Positions 40,270-50,765 of a stretch of DNA of 64,000 nucleotides are shown here, piece after piece. The first letter of the stretch is position 1. Each line of letters begins with the position of its first letter. The translations under genes and the position numbers were made by a program. Under the pieces are notes generated by a model, which made no database searches, was not told where the DNA came from, and saw only the letters and a program-made list of their open reading frames with translations. The stretch comes from Rhynochetos jubatus (lineage: Eukaryota; Chordata; Aves; Eurypygiformes; Rhynochetidae), in assembly GCA_027574665.1 (NCBI GenBank), contig CM050648.1:137764175-137828174 (forward strand), written 5' to 3'.

Positions 40270-40560
40270 TGGAGCAGGGTTTAAATCCTGCTTGACCTGT
40301 GAAAATCTGAAGACAGTCTTACATGTGTTAGTAACATCCAGATTGGATTAGTGTAATTCTTTGTTTGTAGTTCTGCCAGCATCATCATTCAGAAATTACC
40401 GCTTCAAAACACAGTAACGAGAATGATCTCTGGTGTTGCAGAAATAAGCAAGCTAAACAATCCAGACATCTCTCTTCAGAGACTCCCAGCTCTAACAAAT
40501 TTGGCTGGAACATCTGTTTTCTGTCTTAAACTCTTTAATGATTAGGTTCCTAATTGTTTG
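40270..40560 (+). mobile_element. Ancient L2/L3-like LINE reverse-transcriptase remnant
   Basis: The plus-strand frame ending at 40351 reads LHVLVTSRLD, then a stop in place of the usual tyrosine, then CNSLFVVLPASS. This is the familiar '(V/I)TSRLDYCNSL...GLP' block near the end of LINE reverse transcriptases of the L2, CR1-L3 and related clades. A frame change near 40385 continues the homology with IQKLPLQNTVTRMISGV and later DISLQRLPAL, matching the usual LQ-LVQNAAARL-SG and HWLP segments. At least one stop and one frameshift make it a fossil. It is much older and of a different clade from the CR1 copies nearby. The precise family and the outer ends cannot be fixed by eye; related sequence may run on to about 40700. 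Confidence 0.75.
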
Positions 40561-42403
40561 ACTGGGTGTCTGTAAGCACAGACCCAGCCATTTTTGAGTT
40601 AATGCTGGACTTCTGGCACTGAAAAGCAACACTGAATAGATAAAATACAATCAATTTATGTGAAGCACTTTTTAAATAATGCCTCCTTTGCTATGAATTT
40701 TGTGAGATATTTTGTTAAATTGGTTTCTTGTTGGTTGCAATTAGTATAGGTCCTCAGCAAATGTTATGTTGCAGATTTTAGGATTACTGTTTGAAAGAGT
40801 TGCAGTCCTACTTTGGCATACCTTCTTAGAGTTATTTGATGTATATGGACTCAGTAGTCATAGAGGGCATGGTTTGGGGTTTCTTACTAAGACAGAAGAC
40901 ATATGAAGACTAGAGAGTCTATTTCTGTTCCCTTCATTGCTTTGTAGTTCAGGAAAGAACAAAAGCAAATGCTTAACTCTGACCACATGCTTCGCTAGAA
41001 CAGAAGAAAATGTTCAAATGTTTCCCTGAGTAGTTTCTGGAATTAAGTTGTGTCAAAGCTTTTATGCGCTTCCAAACTGAATGGAATTTCTGCATATTGT
41101 TTTGTGCAGCCTCCTCCTAATTGGAATTTGGTCCTGAGGAATGTTTTCTGCTCTTTCTCACAGCCATTGCATCTTTGCAGGTAAAGAGTGAGTCTAGAAA
41201 AAGTTCCTTTTCTGAATGCAAAATGTGGAAAATCACCCACCAAGGAGAATGTAATAGCGTGCTTCTGTGTTCTGTTGGTTTCACCCACACAAAGTGACTT
41301 TCTGTCTGTGACTGTGTTTTTAAACACCTGATGCTAGAGGGTAGGTCAAGAGTGGGGCTATAGAAAACCCCAATTAGTTTCAATAGTATCTTCTCTGGTT
41401 TTGTTATCAATATAATTCTGTGTCATACAATAAAATGGGTCAGCAGAAGTTTTTAACCTTCCAAGAATTAAAGTCATGGGTATGTGTTATGAACAATGAT
41501 AACATGCCCTGTTTGCTCTTAGTCAAGATGCAAGAGAGATGCATGACATGGGGAGTTTCCAACAGGTTATTTATTCCTTCTCATTTGGGGTTTATCAGGC
41601 CGCTGGTGTGGTGGCAGTTACTCGTGCAAGTACATTCCTACTTTCCTGTTTCCAAAACATTATCACAACAGTGGAACTGGAGGAGTGTAAGGCTGCCTGT
41701 GTGTTGCTACTTTTAATGTTGCTTCTGTAAGATTCTTTTTTTGAAGATAGAACTACCAAATACTCCTCCTTTGTATGTCCGTCTTCAACTGCCCAGTTTA
41801 ATCTCATCCATACATTAGTACTCAATTATTTTTTTAACTTTTCTGTGTAGGTCAGATAAGAATTTCTGCCAAATATATATTTTTAAAATAATTATGATAT
41901 TTTAATAATGGATCAGTGGTGTGCACAGGAAGACAAGTAATAGATTATTGGAGATGTGACCAGAGAAGACAAAAGGACATTTCATCAACAAAATATGCGT
42001 TAGCAATGCCATTCTTTCAGTATCATCATGCTTTTAATTCAGCATGCTAGATTGCTGCATAGAAAAACTAGGGATTTCTGTAAGTTGTTTATCCTTCATT
42101 TGGCTTACAGGAGAAGCTTTTTAAAGTGCTTGAAATGTTTTGCTTTAGGTGTGTTTGAAAATTTTAAGTGAAGTATTCTATAACTACAAAGTGTGAGTTC
42201 ATCAAAATATTCTGTGAACTTCTTCACAGAATAGACGAACTTCAGCAAAACTTTCCTTGATTTAGTTTTTCTGAGAACTGGAGAGAGTGTGATCCACCCC
42301 AAAATGTCCTGGCATCTGGGAAGATCAAGTTTAGGAATACAGTAATTTCAGGGAAGGGCCCTACCATCCTCATGAATTATAATGGAGAAACAAGTACCTC
42401 ACC
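40561..42403. other. Gene-free non-coding stretch
   Basis: No supported gene. Minus-strand frames at 41043-41410 overlap in two registers, and plus frames at 41420-41730 do likewise; neither set has a recognisable product. Confidence 0.5.
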
Positions 42404-42989
42404 CAATGGCATCACATGGCATAACAGTGTGGCCAGCAGGACTTGGGCAGCGATTGTCCCCCTGTACTGGGCACTGGTGAGGCCTCACCTCGAATTCTGT
42501 GTTCAGTTTTGGGCCCCTCACCACAAGGAAGACACTGAGGTGCTGGAGCATGTCCAGAGAAGGGAATGGAGCTGGGGAAGGGTCTGGAGCACAAGTCCTG
42601 TGATGAGCAGCTGAGGGAGTTGGGGGTGTTCACCCTGGAGAAGAGAAGGTTTAGGGGAGACTTTATCGCTCTCTACAACTACCTGCAAGAAGGGCGCAGA
42701 TGGTTGGGAGTTGGTCTCTTCTCCCAAGTGACAAGATGAGAGGAAATGGCCTCAAGTTGCACCAGGGGAGTTTTAGTCTGGATATTAGGAAAAATTTCTT
42801 CACTGAAAGGGCTGTCAGCCATTGGAATGAGCTGCCCAGGGATGTGGTTGAGTCACCATGCCTGGAGGTGTTTGCGATGTGTGGACAAGGTACTTAGGGA
42901 CATGGTTTAGTGGTGGTATTAGCAGTGCTAGGTTAATGGTTGAACTTGATCTTAAAGGTCTTTTCCAACCTAAAGATTCTATGATTCTA
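42404..42989 (+). mobile_element. CR1 LINE, 5'-truncated, inactive
   Basis: This is a second plus-strand CR1 copy that starts further 3' than the one at 9858. It opens at 'caatggcatc', then 'aacagtgtggccagcagg'. It carries '[20 protein letters not shown]' in the frame at 42372-42614, then 'LPSDKMRGNGLKLHQGSFSL' and 'NFFTERAVSHWNELPRDVVE' in the frame at 42700-42897. Internal deletions after 'VLEHVQRR' shift the frame. It ends with 'ggtcttttccaacctaaaga' and two copies of the ATTCTATG-type terminal repeat. Shared wording with the copy at 9858-10787 ('gacatggtttagtggtgg') suggests the same or a close subfamily. Frame breaks and 5' truncation make it inactive. Confidence 0.97.
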
Positions 42990-44442
42990 ATTTACAGAAG
43001 TCCCTAAACATATGTTTGTTGTGTACAGCAGATCTGAGATAATTTGAATTCTTTTATCCCTTTACTTAAGGATAAAACCATAGATATTTTTAATAAGCTA
43101 ATTGTTGGCTGTTTATGTCGTTTGGGGAAGACTGAGGGCATAGACACAAGCAGGTTATTGAGCATACACCGGGCCACATTAGCTGCTTGCAAGACATGCT
43201 CCAAAACTGTGGTAAGCATGAACAAATACAGTTAAAACAAATGCTACTGGACCAAATTCTGCTTTCCACATGAGTTTTCTCAAAAACACTATTTCCAGAA
43301 GGAAACTCTGCACTTGACATCTGGTTTTGCAGCCAGTGCAGATGCATGCATTGCATGGATACGTTGCTGATGTTTACACAACGGTGAGAAGTGCAACACA
43401 CTGTTGCCAGTTTGGGGGACATTGAGTGTATGAGATACAAGAAATCAAAACTTAGGACAATCCTACAAGGTTTTCTCTGAGATGGGAACTTACTGAAGCA
43501 CAAAATTGAGATAGATTTCCCATGGTGGTACAACATCAGTCTGTCTCCCAGCACAGTGAAGTGCTGTGAATAAGCTACCATGAAGGGGGCAGAAAAGAGA
43601 GGTGATAAAAATACATGAGCGGCTATGAATGTGGCTCCCCTGCACATTTTAAGCTCTTTATTTTGTGGCTGATTTTCTTTAAACATGTGATACACGTTGC
43701 CAGCCTTTGCTTAAAATTCTATTCCCCCAAATGATGTTAAAATGTTGCAACAATTCAGCTGGGAAATGTACAGTACAATTTCTTTCCTTTTAAGGGTTGA
43801 GAGGTCCTTATCTAATGTTTCTAACAGTTCATCTGTTAGGTTCTCACTAGCTTAGACTGTGCCTTTTATTTCAAGAGAAATTGCAACAGATTTAATGAAG
43901 GGAACATTCTGAAACCAATTTTCGGTATTCTTTTCCTAAAGGGATTAAACTGCTAATGTAAATGCTCACAATAAGGCAATACTTGCACATATGATGAAAT
44001 TTGAGATCCAATCATTCTCTGGCATTCACACACTTGGAAAGAGTTGATTGAAATTAGTGCACCTTTCATGTGCCCCTGCCTTTTCTCTCAATTTGTCACA
44101 CTATCGAGAGCATCCAATAGAAATTCCATTGGATTTTAACTGATTTAACCCCTGCAGTAGACAGGTTATAATGAATCTCGATTTGGGGGCTGTGGTGGAG
44201 GTTGTACTGTAAACCTGCGTCAAAGTACAGATTTGAATGACAGTATGTATTTTCATGATATTGTCTTCTAGAAAAACATGTTAAAAGAAGCATTTCTGCA
44301 AGTGAGAGAGGAAAGGGGATGGAATTTTTCTCTTTGATTATGGGGTATAGAAACCATAGATTTTCTTCCCCTTAGAAGTGTGAATTTGTCAAAAGAAGGA
44401 AAAAGAAAAGCCATTCTCATTACTGGAGTCAGACTATGCATC
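42990..44442. other. Gene-free stretch with longest chance ORF
   Basis: The interval includes the longest open frame in the window, 201 codons on the minus strand at 43090-43695. Its translation is rich in Cys, Ser and His with no domain, repeat or signal that I recognise, and no promoter or splice context supports it. Nothing else was recognised. Confidence 0.45.
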
Positions 44443-44640
44443 TTTTTTTTTTTTTTTTTTTTTTTTTTGGGGAGTGGAAAAGCATTTTATTTTCAGAACT
44501 AAAATATTCTGGCTGAAATGTTCAACATAGCACTGGATTTTATTTCTTGCTTTCGGTATTTAAAAGGGAGTTCACTTCCACACAAACCGCATGGGTGTCT
44601 GGCAGGAACTGGTAAGGAGGCTTGTTAGTCTTCAGTAGCC
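44443..44640 (-). pseudogene. Candidate retrocopied mRNA 3' end, 5'-truncated
   Basis: Read on the minus strand, 44638-44540 encodes 32 open codons (LLKTNKPPYQFLPDTHAV... ending NTESKK) and then TAA. A 54-base untranslated segment follows, an AATAAA signal at 44491-44486, 17 more bases, and a run of 26 A (T26 at 44443-44468 on the plus strand). That is the order and spacing of a polyadenylated mRNA end copied into DNA. Flanks are similar: 'ctatgcat' at 44434-44441 and 'ctatgat' at 44640-44646, a possible imperfect target-site duplication. I do not recognise the protein, and only its C-terminus would be present. An alternative is a genuine terminal exon on the minus strand, with an acceptor AG at 44641-44640, but a genomic A26 exactly after the cleavage position favours retroposition. 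Confidence 0.55.
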
Positions 44641-47169
44641 TATGATTTTTGAATGAATCAACATTTTAAGGGTTGTGATATCTAGCCAACCAACCAGGAA
44701 AGGTCTAGGGTTTAGAGATTTAGAATACAAAATGGATCTGATGGTGAGCATTAACACTGAAGGATGGCAAAGGATTTCCCAAGAGACATGTATTGTGTCC
44801 CATAAACAAGAGATGGTATGGAAAGAAGTTGGTGATGAAAAGGCTGGTTGTTGTTACAGACCCTGAGGACTGCTCACAAAAATTATTTGTGAAATGTTTG
44901 TGCTGATAAGAAAAGCACCTAAAAGAAGCCTTGGAGATTGAACATGAGGGATTTAAATCACTCCAGTATTGATTGGAATAATAACCATGCAAAATCCAAG
45001 GAAGGCAGGCTTTTAGAGCTACTCTAGTGTAGCACTGCTTTCATAATGCAATTTGTTGAATGGTCAATATAGCCAGAGGATATTTTGGACCTAATCCTTG
45101 GAAATGAATCAAGTGCTTTATGATTTAATAAGGCTGGAAAATGGGTACTACTTGTATTTGAGTAAAACCTTCTAGTGCTATCATCCAATTTGAAATACTT
45201 GTTAAGAGAGAGCACTAGATGAAGCAACACGAAAGTGACTTTGAGAGACTGTAAAATGCCCTGAGGTATTTTGATTAGAATTTATCAGTTTACAGAACAA
45301 GAGTGGGATGGCAGACGGAGGGATTGCAGCTGATGTTCATCCCAATTGCACTGAATAAGTGTGTGGGCAAAAGGGCACCAGATACCCTTGTGGGAAAATG
45401 GCTCAAGGCAGGATGTAATCAACAAGTCTGCAGCTTTCAACATACAGATGACTGTATAAACAAATCTGTTTTAAAGATAATTAAGAGTAAATATGAATAC
45501 TGAACACCGAGAACTATGCGATACATTCTAACCTGAGGTCAAGGGTTTTCCAAATACCCTGAGTGTGGCGTGGAGGTATGCGGAGAACTGCTTCCCTGGG
45601 GAGCTGGAGACAGAGCTGAAGATGGAGAGTGAAGAAACAGCTGATTCTTGCTTTATTTGAAAAAAAGCAAAAAACCCCCAATCCTTGCTTATTTGTTTTT
45701 GTCTTTAGAGAGAAAGGAGAGGAGAAATGTGGCTTTATCAGAGAGATGGGTAAATTTCCTAAAATTTGAAGGGGCAAGCTAAGACAAATAAACAGACCGA
45801 GTAGCAGGGGACATCCTCATCAAAAATAGAAACTGTGGGGAGAGGGGAGGAGAAATCTCTCAGCATTAGAGGAAGAAAAGGCAACAGATGAAGCATTTAG
45901 CTGAGTCAGGTCAGTATGTTTGTGTTTTCTAAAGTTTGAGAAGCAGCAACACCACATTGAATTTAAATGTCATACAGAAACTGATTTTTGTCCTGAGTGA
46001 GGAATAGGGCATATTGCAACACTTTTTGAGGAAAGAATTTAATATTTTCCTTGGAAAGTTCCTGGGTCTTTGTTCACATTGGGTAAAGAATCTGTGTGTA
46101 TCCCTATGTTTGCAGGGATAAAGCTTTGTCCGGCCTTTCTGCTTTTCTCTTGTGTGATTCAGGAAACACAGGGTGTGATACTGCTTATACTTATGTTCGC
46201 AGACCCACGGCCCAAGCAGCCTGATTCCCGGTCTAAGAGTATTTGTGATTTTTGTGTGAATGTATACCAAGCAGCAACCAGCAGAGATCACGTTGTTTAA
46301 CATGTATTATGTAATAAGTGAGGGAAATACCCTGAGCTGCGGTGAGAAGGACCACCCTGTAACACAGTCTTAGGAAGTCTGAAACTGTGTTTAGGTGTAG
46401 CTATCTTGTGTTTAGACTTTAATTAACCAGAACTTTCATGGATGTTATGGCTTAGTCTATGAAAACTAATCTGATTGTAAAATCTTTGAAGAAATCATGT
46501 TTTCTTTCTAATGCCTGTCAAGCTTGCCTTTGCATGACTAAAATAGACAGGATTTCTAGTTAGGTGAATTTCTGCTTATGTTAGCTGTCAATAGCGTATA
46601 ATAAAACAACTTCAGAACAGTTGTTTGATGTGCTCGGTACCAAGCAGTGTTTCGGTAGCAGTGAGAGATAAAGAATTGGTTACACCAGTAATAGTCTTCT
46701 AAATGGCACCCGTGACCTACACACAATTCTATACTCAGCAGGCACTGGTACAGAAGAAAAAAAACCCCAAACCCGCTTTGAAATTTCAATTTAAAATGCT
46801 TTTGTTTCAGATGGGAAGATACAGCTCCCAGTACTTACCCTGAAGCTTCTGAAATTCTTAAAAGTTTTTCCATTTCGGTGTACCTGGAAACTCTAATTTG
46901 CTTGCACTAACCCTTTCCATTTTGTGTACACATTACAGAAGCAGTATCTTTTATTTGTTGAACATAAAAGGCTGGTTACATAAAGTATATTTTTTCCATC
47001 AGATCTCATGACTGCTACCCGATTTTTATCTCAGACTAGTGGAAAAATGTGATTTCTTGGGTAATGGAGCAAACTAGGGAGTATGTATTGAAGGGAACAG
47101 TCATGCTGTACTGACCAGGAATAATATTTGGTGGGGTAGCTATAGAAATCTCCCCGAGGGCATCAGCCT
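44641..47169. other. Gene-free non-coding stretch
   Basis: No supported gene. The 124-codon minus-strand frame at 45929-46303 and the 90-codon frame at 44720-44992 show no recognisable domain. The stretch at 44880-45530 has a faintly transposon-like feel (broken frames throughout), but no family could be assigned. Confidence 0.45.
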
Positions 47170-47660
47170 AGTTTATGACTATAGTTAAAAATAAAATAAC
47201 AGGCAAACTGGATACTCGCATCGATTTGGGAGGCGCAGAATATGGCTAAAAATGTGATCGCTTCTGTATCAAGTACCATTTCTTTATGTATTTATACAGT
47301 ATCTTCAGATTGGATCATATTTTGCTGTGGAAAGATGCAATGATTTTTGAGAGGATGACAAAGTAGTAATCAGCGCGATACCTAGTCTTGACTGTCATTT
47401 GAGCATAGACCGTGGATTTGGTTTAATTTTATTAACTGTGCTAGGAATTATTTTTTAATTTCTTATTGCTGCAATAACATTTGCTGTAATTTGCTATTTA
47501 AATGACAGCTAGCACAGATAACTAATTTTTACTTGTTTTAGTAAGATAACTTGTTTTAAGGATCCTTTCCTATGCGATTGTGTTCACCAGGAATGAAAAC
47601 TGCATTTGATATTACTCAGGAAGGTCTCTGTTTGCAGCAGCTGATCTGCACTACTGATTA
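47170..47660. promoter_or_regulatory. Candidate conserved non-coding element
   Basis: AT-rich, non-repetitive sequence with several intact CpGs (for example 'cagcgcgatacc') and closely packed homeodomain/TALE-like motifs such as 'taattt' and 'tgacagctagc'. There is no open frame. This texture is typical of developmental enhancers in gene deserts, but conservation was not measured. Confidence 0.2.
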
Positions 47661-47879
47661 GTTAATCGAAAAGATACTGCAATGACCTCAGGAAACCGAA
47701 GCAAGTAAAGACCTCACACATGTCTTAATAATATAAAAATCATGGAGTGTTAAAGAAAAGCTCTGGTCCTGCAAGTATTAGTATTTTGACAGCACCCTAT
47801 GCTTATGCTAAGCCCTGTCAGCCTCAGCTGTATGAGTGCAGCAGTCCAGAAATGTGCTTTTAGAGCCAGGGTGCATAGA

Positions 47880-48145
47880 AGCAGAGAATAATAGATATGT
47901 CAGGCTGGAAAGGACTCTGAGAAGTAGCTGAGTCCAACACTACACTGAGACAGTATGGATCTCCTCTGCAGCTGTTAAAAATCTCCAGGCACATGTAGGG
48001 ACAGTATAGGAGATTATATGACCTCTCTCGGCAGCCTTATGCTAGTGTGTCACCAGCTTTAGTGGCAGAAAGTTTTTCCTAGACCTCAGACTGAATCTTT
48101 TAGATGCAATCGAGCTGAGTCTTCTTGTTTACTCTGGTAAACATA
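47880..48145 (-). mobile_element. Old CR1 LINE 3' fragment, minus strand
   Basis: In reverse-complement orientation the stretch carries the CR1 3' region in diverged form: 'gtcaggctggaaaggactct', 'gagtccaaca', 'ctccaggcacatgtaggga', 'acctctctcggcagcctta' and 'ggcagaaagtttttcctaga', in the order expected for a minus-strand insertion. Divergence is much higher than in the two plus-strand copies, so it is an older subfamily. No readable frame remains and the ends are approximate. Confidence 0.78.
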
Positions 48146-48379
48146 TAAAGAAAATTGACCCTCCTTTATTTTTTTTTTCCTTTTTGTAATTTATCCATTC
48201 CTGGAAGGCTTGGGAAAGGGTTTGAGTTTGGTTAAAGGGCACAGATGAAATATGTCAGAGAGAAAAGCAGTGAAAGTAACTCAGTGGCTGGAATTATTTT
48301 TGAAAATAGATATTTTGTCATTGTATTCTTAATGCTAGTGGCCCATTTCCCTAATGGAGCGAGGTAAAGTGGTCAGCTT

Positions 48380-49330
48380 GCACACGATTTTGTAATTACA
48401 TATGGGAATATTATGTTGACAAACAAGAACTTATTGCTCCACCAGCATTTTGAAGTACCATCTACTCTTCACAATGAAGCATTTATAAAGCAGACTGTAT
48501 GTCCAAAGCATTTCATTTTTGCATGACTAATTGCACGTTATAAGTTACAATGGCAATTTGTTTCTCTTGAAAGATGCTGCCCACATCTCTCACCTCATAT
48601 ATTGATTTGTCTGGAGACAGTTAATGAAAGGAGAGCATTTGAGACACAGTTTTATTTCAAAGATCATCTGCAGGCGTGGTGATAAGAATGTAAATAATTG
48701 CAAGGCATTTCAAAAAGAATAATAAAAAAAAAAAAAAGGCAAACAAACCCGGTTTTGTCAAAAGACAATCTGATAAAAGCACTTCCAGCTCTGGCTTCTT
48801 CCAGGGCAGCTCTTTGCAGACAAATGTGTTTGCCAATAAAACTATGTTGATTCTTTTGGGGGTCATGAATAACGATTTCTAAAACACTGGTTCTCAGCAC
48901 CTGGGAACAATGTTCCATGAGAAGGACCATCTGTAGTCGCCTTATTCCGTATACTGTCTCCCTAAATATCTTCCAGGGAGATAATACAGAGACTTTTGGT
49001 CCCAGCATTGCCTCTTTAAGATATTTTGGTCTTCATGGCAGAAAATAATTATGCCCAAACTTTCCTAACTGCCAGAATGTCACTTAAATGGGATTCATGG
49101 GTAACAAGAGCTACATGATTTTCTTACCATTGAATGACTGGAAGACAATAAACTGAACAAATGACGGATAGTATATAAAGAAAAAATGTATTTCTGGAGT
49201 TTTCAGAGGAGGAAACTAGGGTACTAAAATTAATTGGGTTTTTTTTGAGCTTCAAGACCGTTTCCTTAATAGTAATTGGCAGCTTGAAGCCTCATAAATG
49301 TCTTGATAATACAGTTGCACAGAAGAGCAA
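48380..49330. promoter_or_regulatory. Candidate conserved non-coding element cluster
   Basis: Non-repetitive AT-rich sequence with many motif-like words ('ttgtaattacatatg', 'tgcatgactaattgcacg', 'gataagaatgtaaataattg', 'cctcataaatgtcttgataa') and scattered CpGs. The overlapping minus-strand frames at 48657-48866 and 48664-49008 run into an A-tract (about 48726-48737) and are not convincing. Assignment as regulatory DNA is inference from texture. Confidence 0.2.
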
Positions 49331-50639
49331 TAGCTGTTTTATAACTGCACACACTCCTTTCTGAATAATTCCTCTCTCCTCAGTTTTTTTCCTCTTCTGT
49401 TAGGTTCTGATCTTTGTATTTGGTGTATTGTCCTTGTTATCAGCATGAAACCCTTTTTATTTCATTTGTGACAGTAATATGTGTTTGACTGGACGTGTTA
49501 CTTTATTGCAGAGATGACAGTAATATTTTAATGCAAATAAAGGGAACCTAAAATCTGATTAAAAGTTTAACTCCTGTGACTTTACTAATTTTTGTCTTTT
49601 GAAGATCGTGGTGATTTTCGAACTAAAGGTTGATTTGGCACACAAATGCATGTATTGCATATCACAGGATCAAGAATGCTGCTGTCTTGGGTGTGTGTTC
49701 AGTGTGAAGAGAATGCCCAACCATGCAGAGTCTGCTCTTGGTAGCACTGGTGTAGGCTTCAGTCATAGGTGAGCGCAATCACTTTTAAGATCAAACTGAA
49801 AAAATATTCTTTCTTATTTTACTTTGACAGCGCACAGTGTTAATTTATTTTTTTTAGCTTGCTGTTTAGCTTTTATAAACTAAACCAACATGCAGATCAC
49901 AAGCTGTGCGTTGATTGGATTAATGCCCCAAAATGTGAACTCTTGATCTTAGTCATTAATGTGAAATGTGAAAGAGAAAAGAGATGATACCCAAAAAATG
50001 TCTGTTGGAAGAGACTGGAAAAAGCCGTCATTGAAAGAGCTTTCCCTGAGAATCAGGGAATATGGTGATTCTCATAGGAGCCAATAGAGAGAAAGAACCA
50101 AAGATAAGCCTGAAGCCATCTTATGGTTATCCAGCCTTGTAAGGATTTGCATTTATTTTGCAAGCAGACGATGTCTTTTCAATTGGGTTCTAACAGGAAT
50201 CTCTGAAGAGATTCAGTGTTAAATATTTTAGGATGATTGTCAGAATTTAGAGCTTTGTTTTCATAGCTACCATGTGCTGTTCTGTTGAAGTCGAATTGCT
50301 TTACTACTTGAACTCTCAGTTATAGGTCTTACCTTTGAAGATGGAATTTTTTTACCATTCTGGGTTTAACTATTGGAAAGACCAATCTAAACTTCATAGG
50401 CTTGAACCAGTATTTAATTATTTTCCGAGTAACAAGATATCAAAAAATTGAGTTACTTATGAAATAGAAATTTATTCTGGGAAAACAAGGCAAACTGTGT
50501 TTTGTGGAATGGAGAGGCAGGAAGGGGGGTGAATTGTGTGCTCTTCAGTGACCTTCCGTACATCAAATTCAAATGTTTCCAACATCGTTTATAATTCTAC
50601 CTTGGCATATGTTTAGAGGGAAAGAAACGTATAGGAATG
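49331..50639. other. Gene-free non-coding stretch
   Basis: No open frame of note, no repeat and no exon-like segment was recognised. Confidence 0.5.
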
Positions 50640-50765
50640 GTTGTACTGAATTAGATGAATTGCCCATTTAGTCCAATATCCTGTTTTCAATATTGGACAG
50701 TACCAGATGGGTTGAAAACACATGAGAAATCTCACAATGCAACGTGCCTAGCTTCTGTCAGTTAA
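50640..50765. repeat. Degraded ancient sauropsid interspersed repeat
   Basis: The words 'tttagtccaatatcctgttt', 'ggacagtaccagatg', 'gcctagcttctgtcagt' follow an old sauropsid repeat whose clearer copies read approximately 'ggtccatctagcccagtatcctgtct...gacagtggccagtaccagatg'. A 9-bp perfect hairpin (gtccaatat / atattggac, 50671-50698, 10-base loop) has arisen within it. Confidence 0.65.

Noticed and set aside
43090..43695. 201-codon open frame on the minus strand, the longest in the window
   Set aside because: No recognisable domain, Cys/Ser/His-rich composition expected of a chance frame, no promoter, splice or polyadenylation context, and a small plus-strand frame overlaps it.
45929..46303. 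124-codon minus-strand open frame
   Set aside because: No domain or signal recognised; flanking sequence has no gene structure.
50671..50698. Perfect 9-bp hairpin as a microRNA-like or regulatory structure
   Set aside because: Stem too short for a microRNA precursor, and it lies inside a degraded repeat whose ancestral form would not pair this well.
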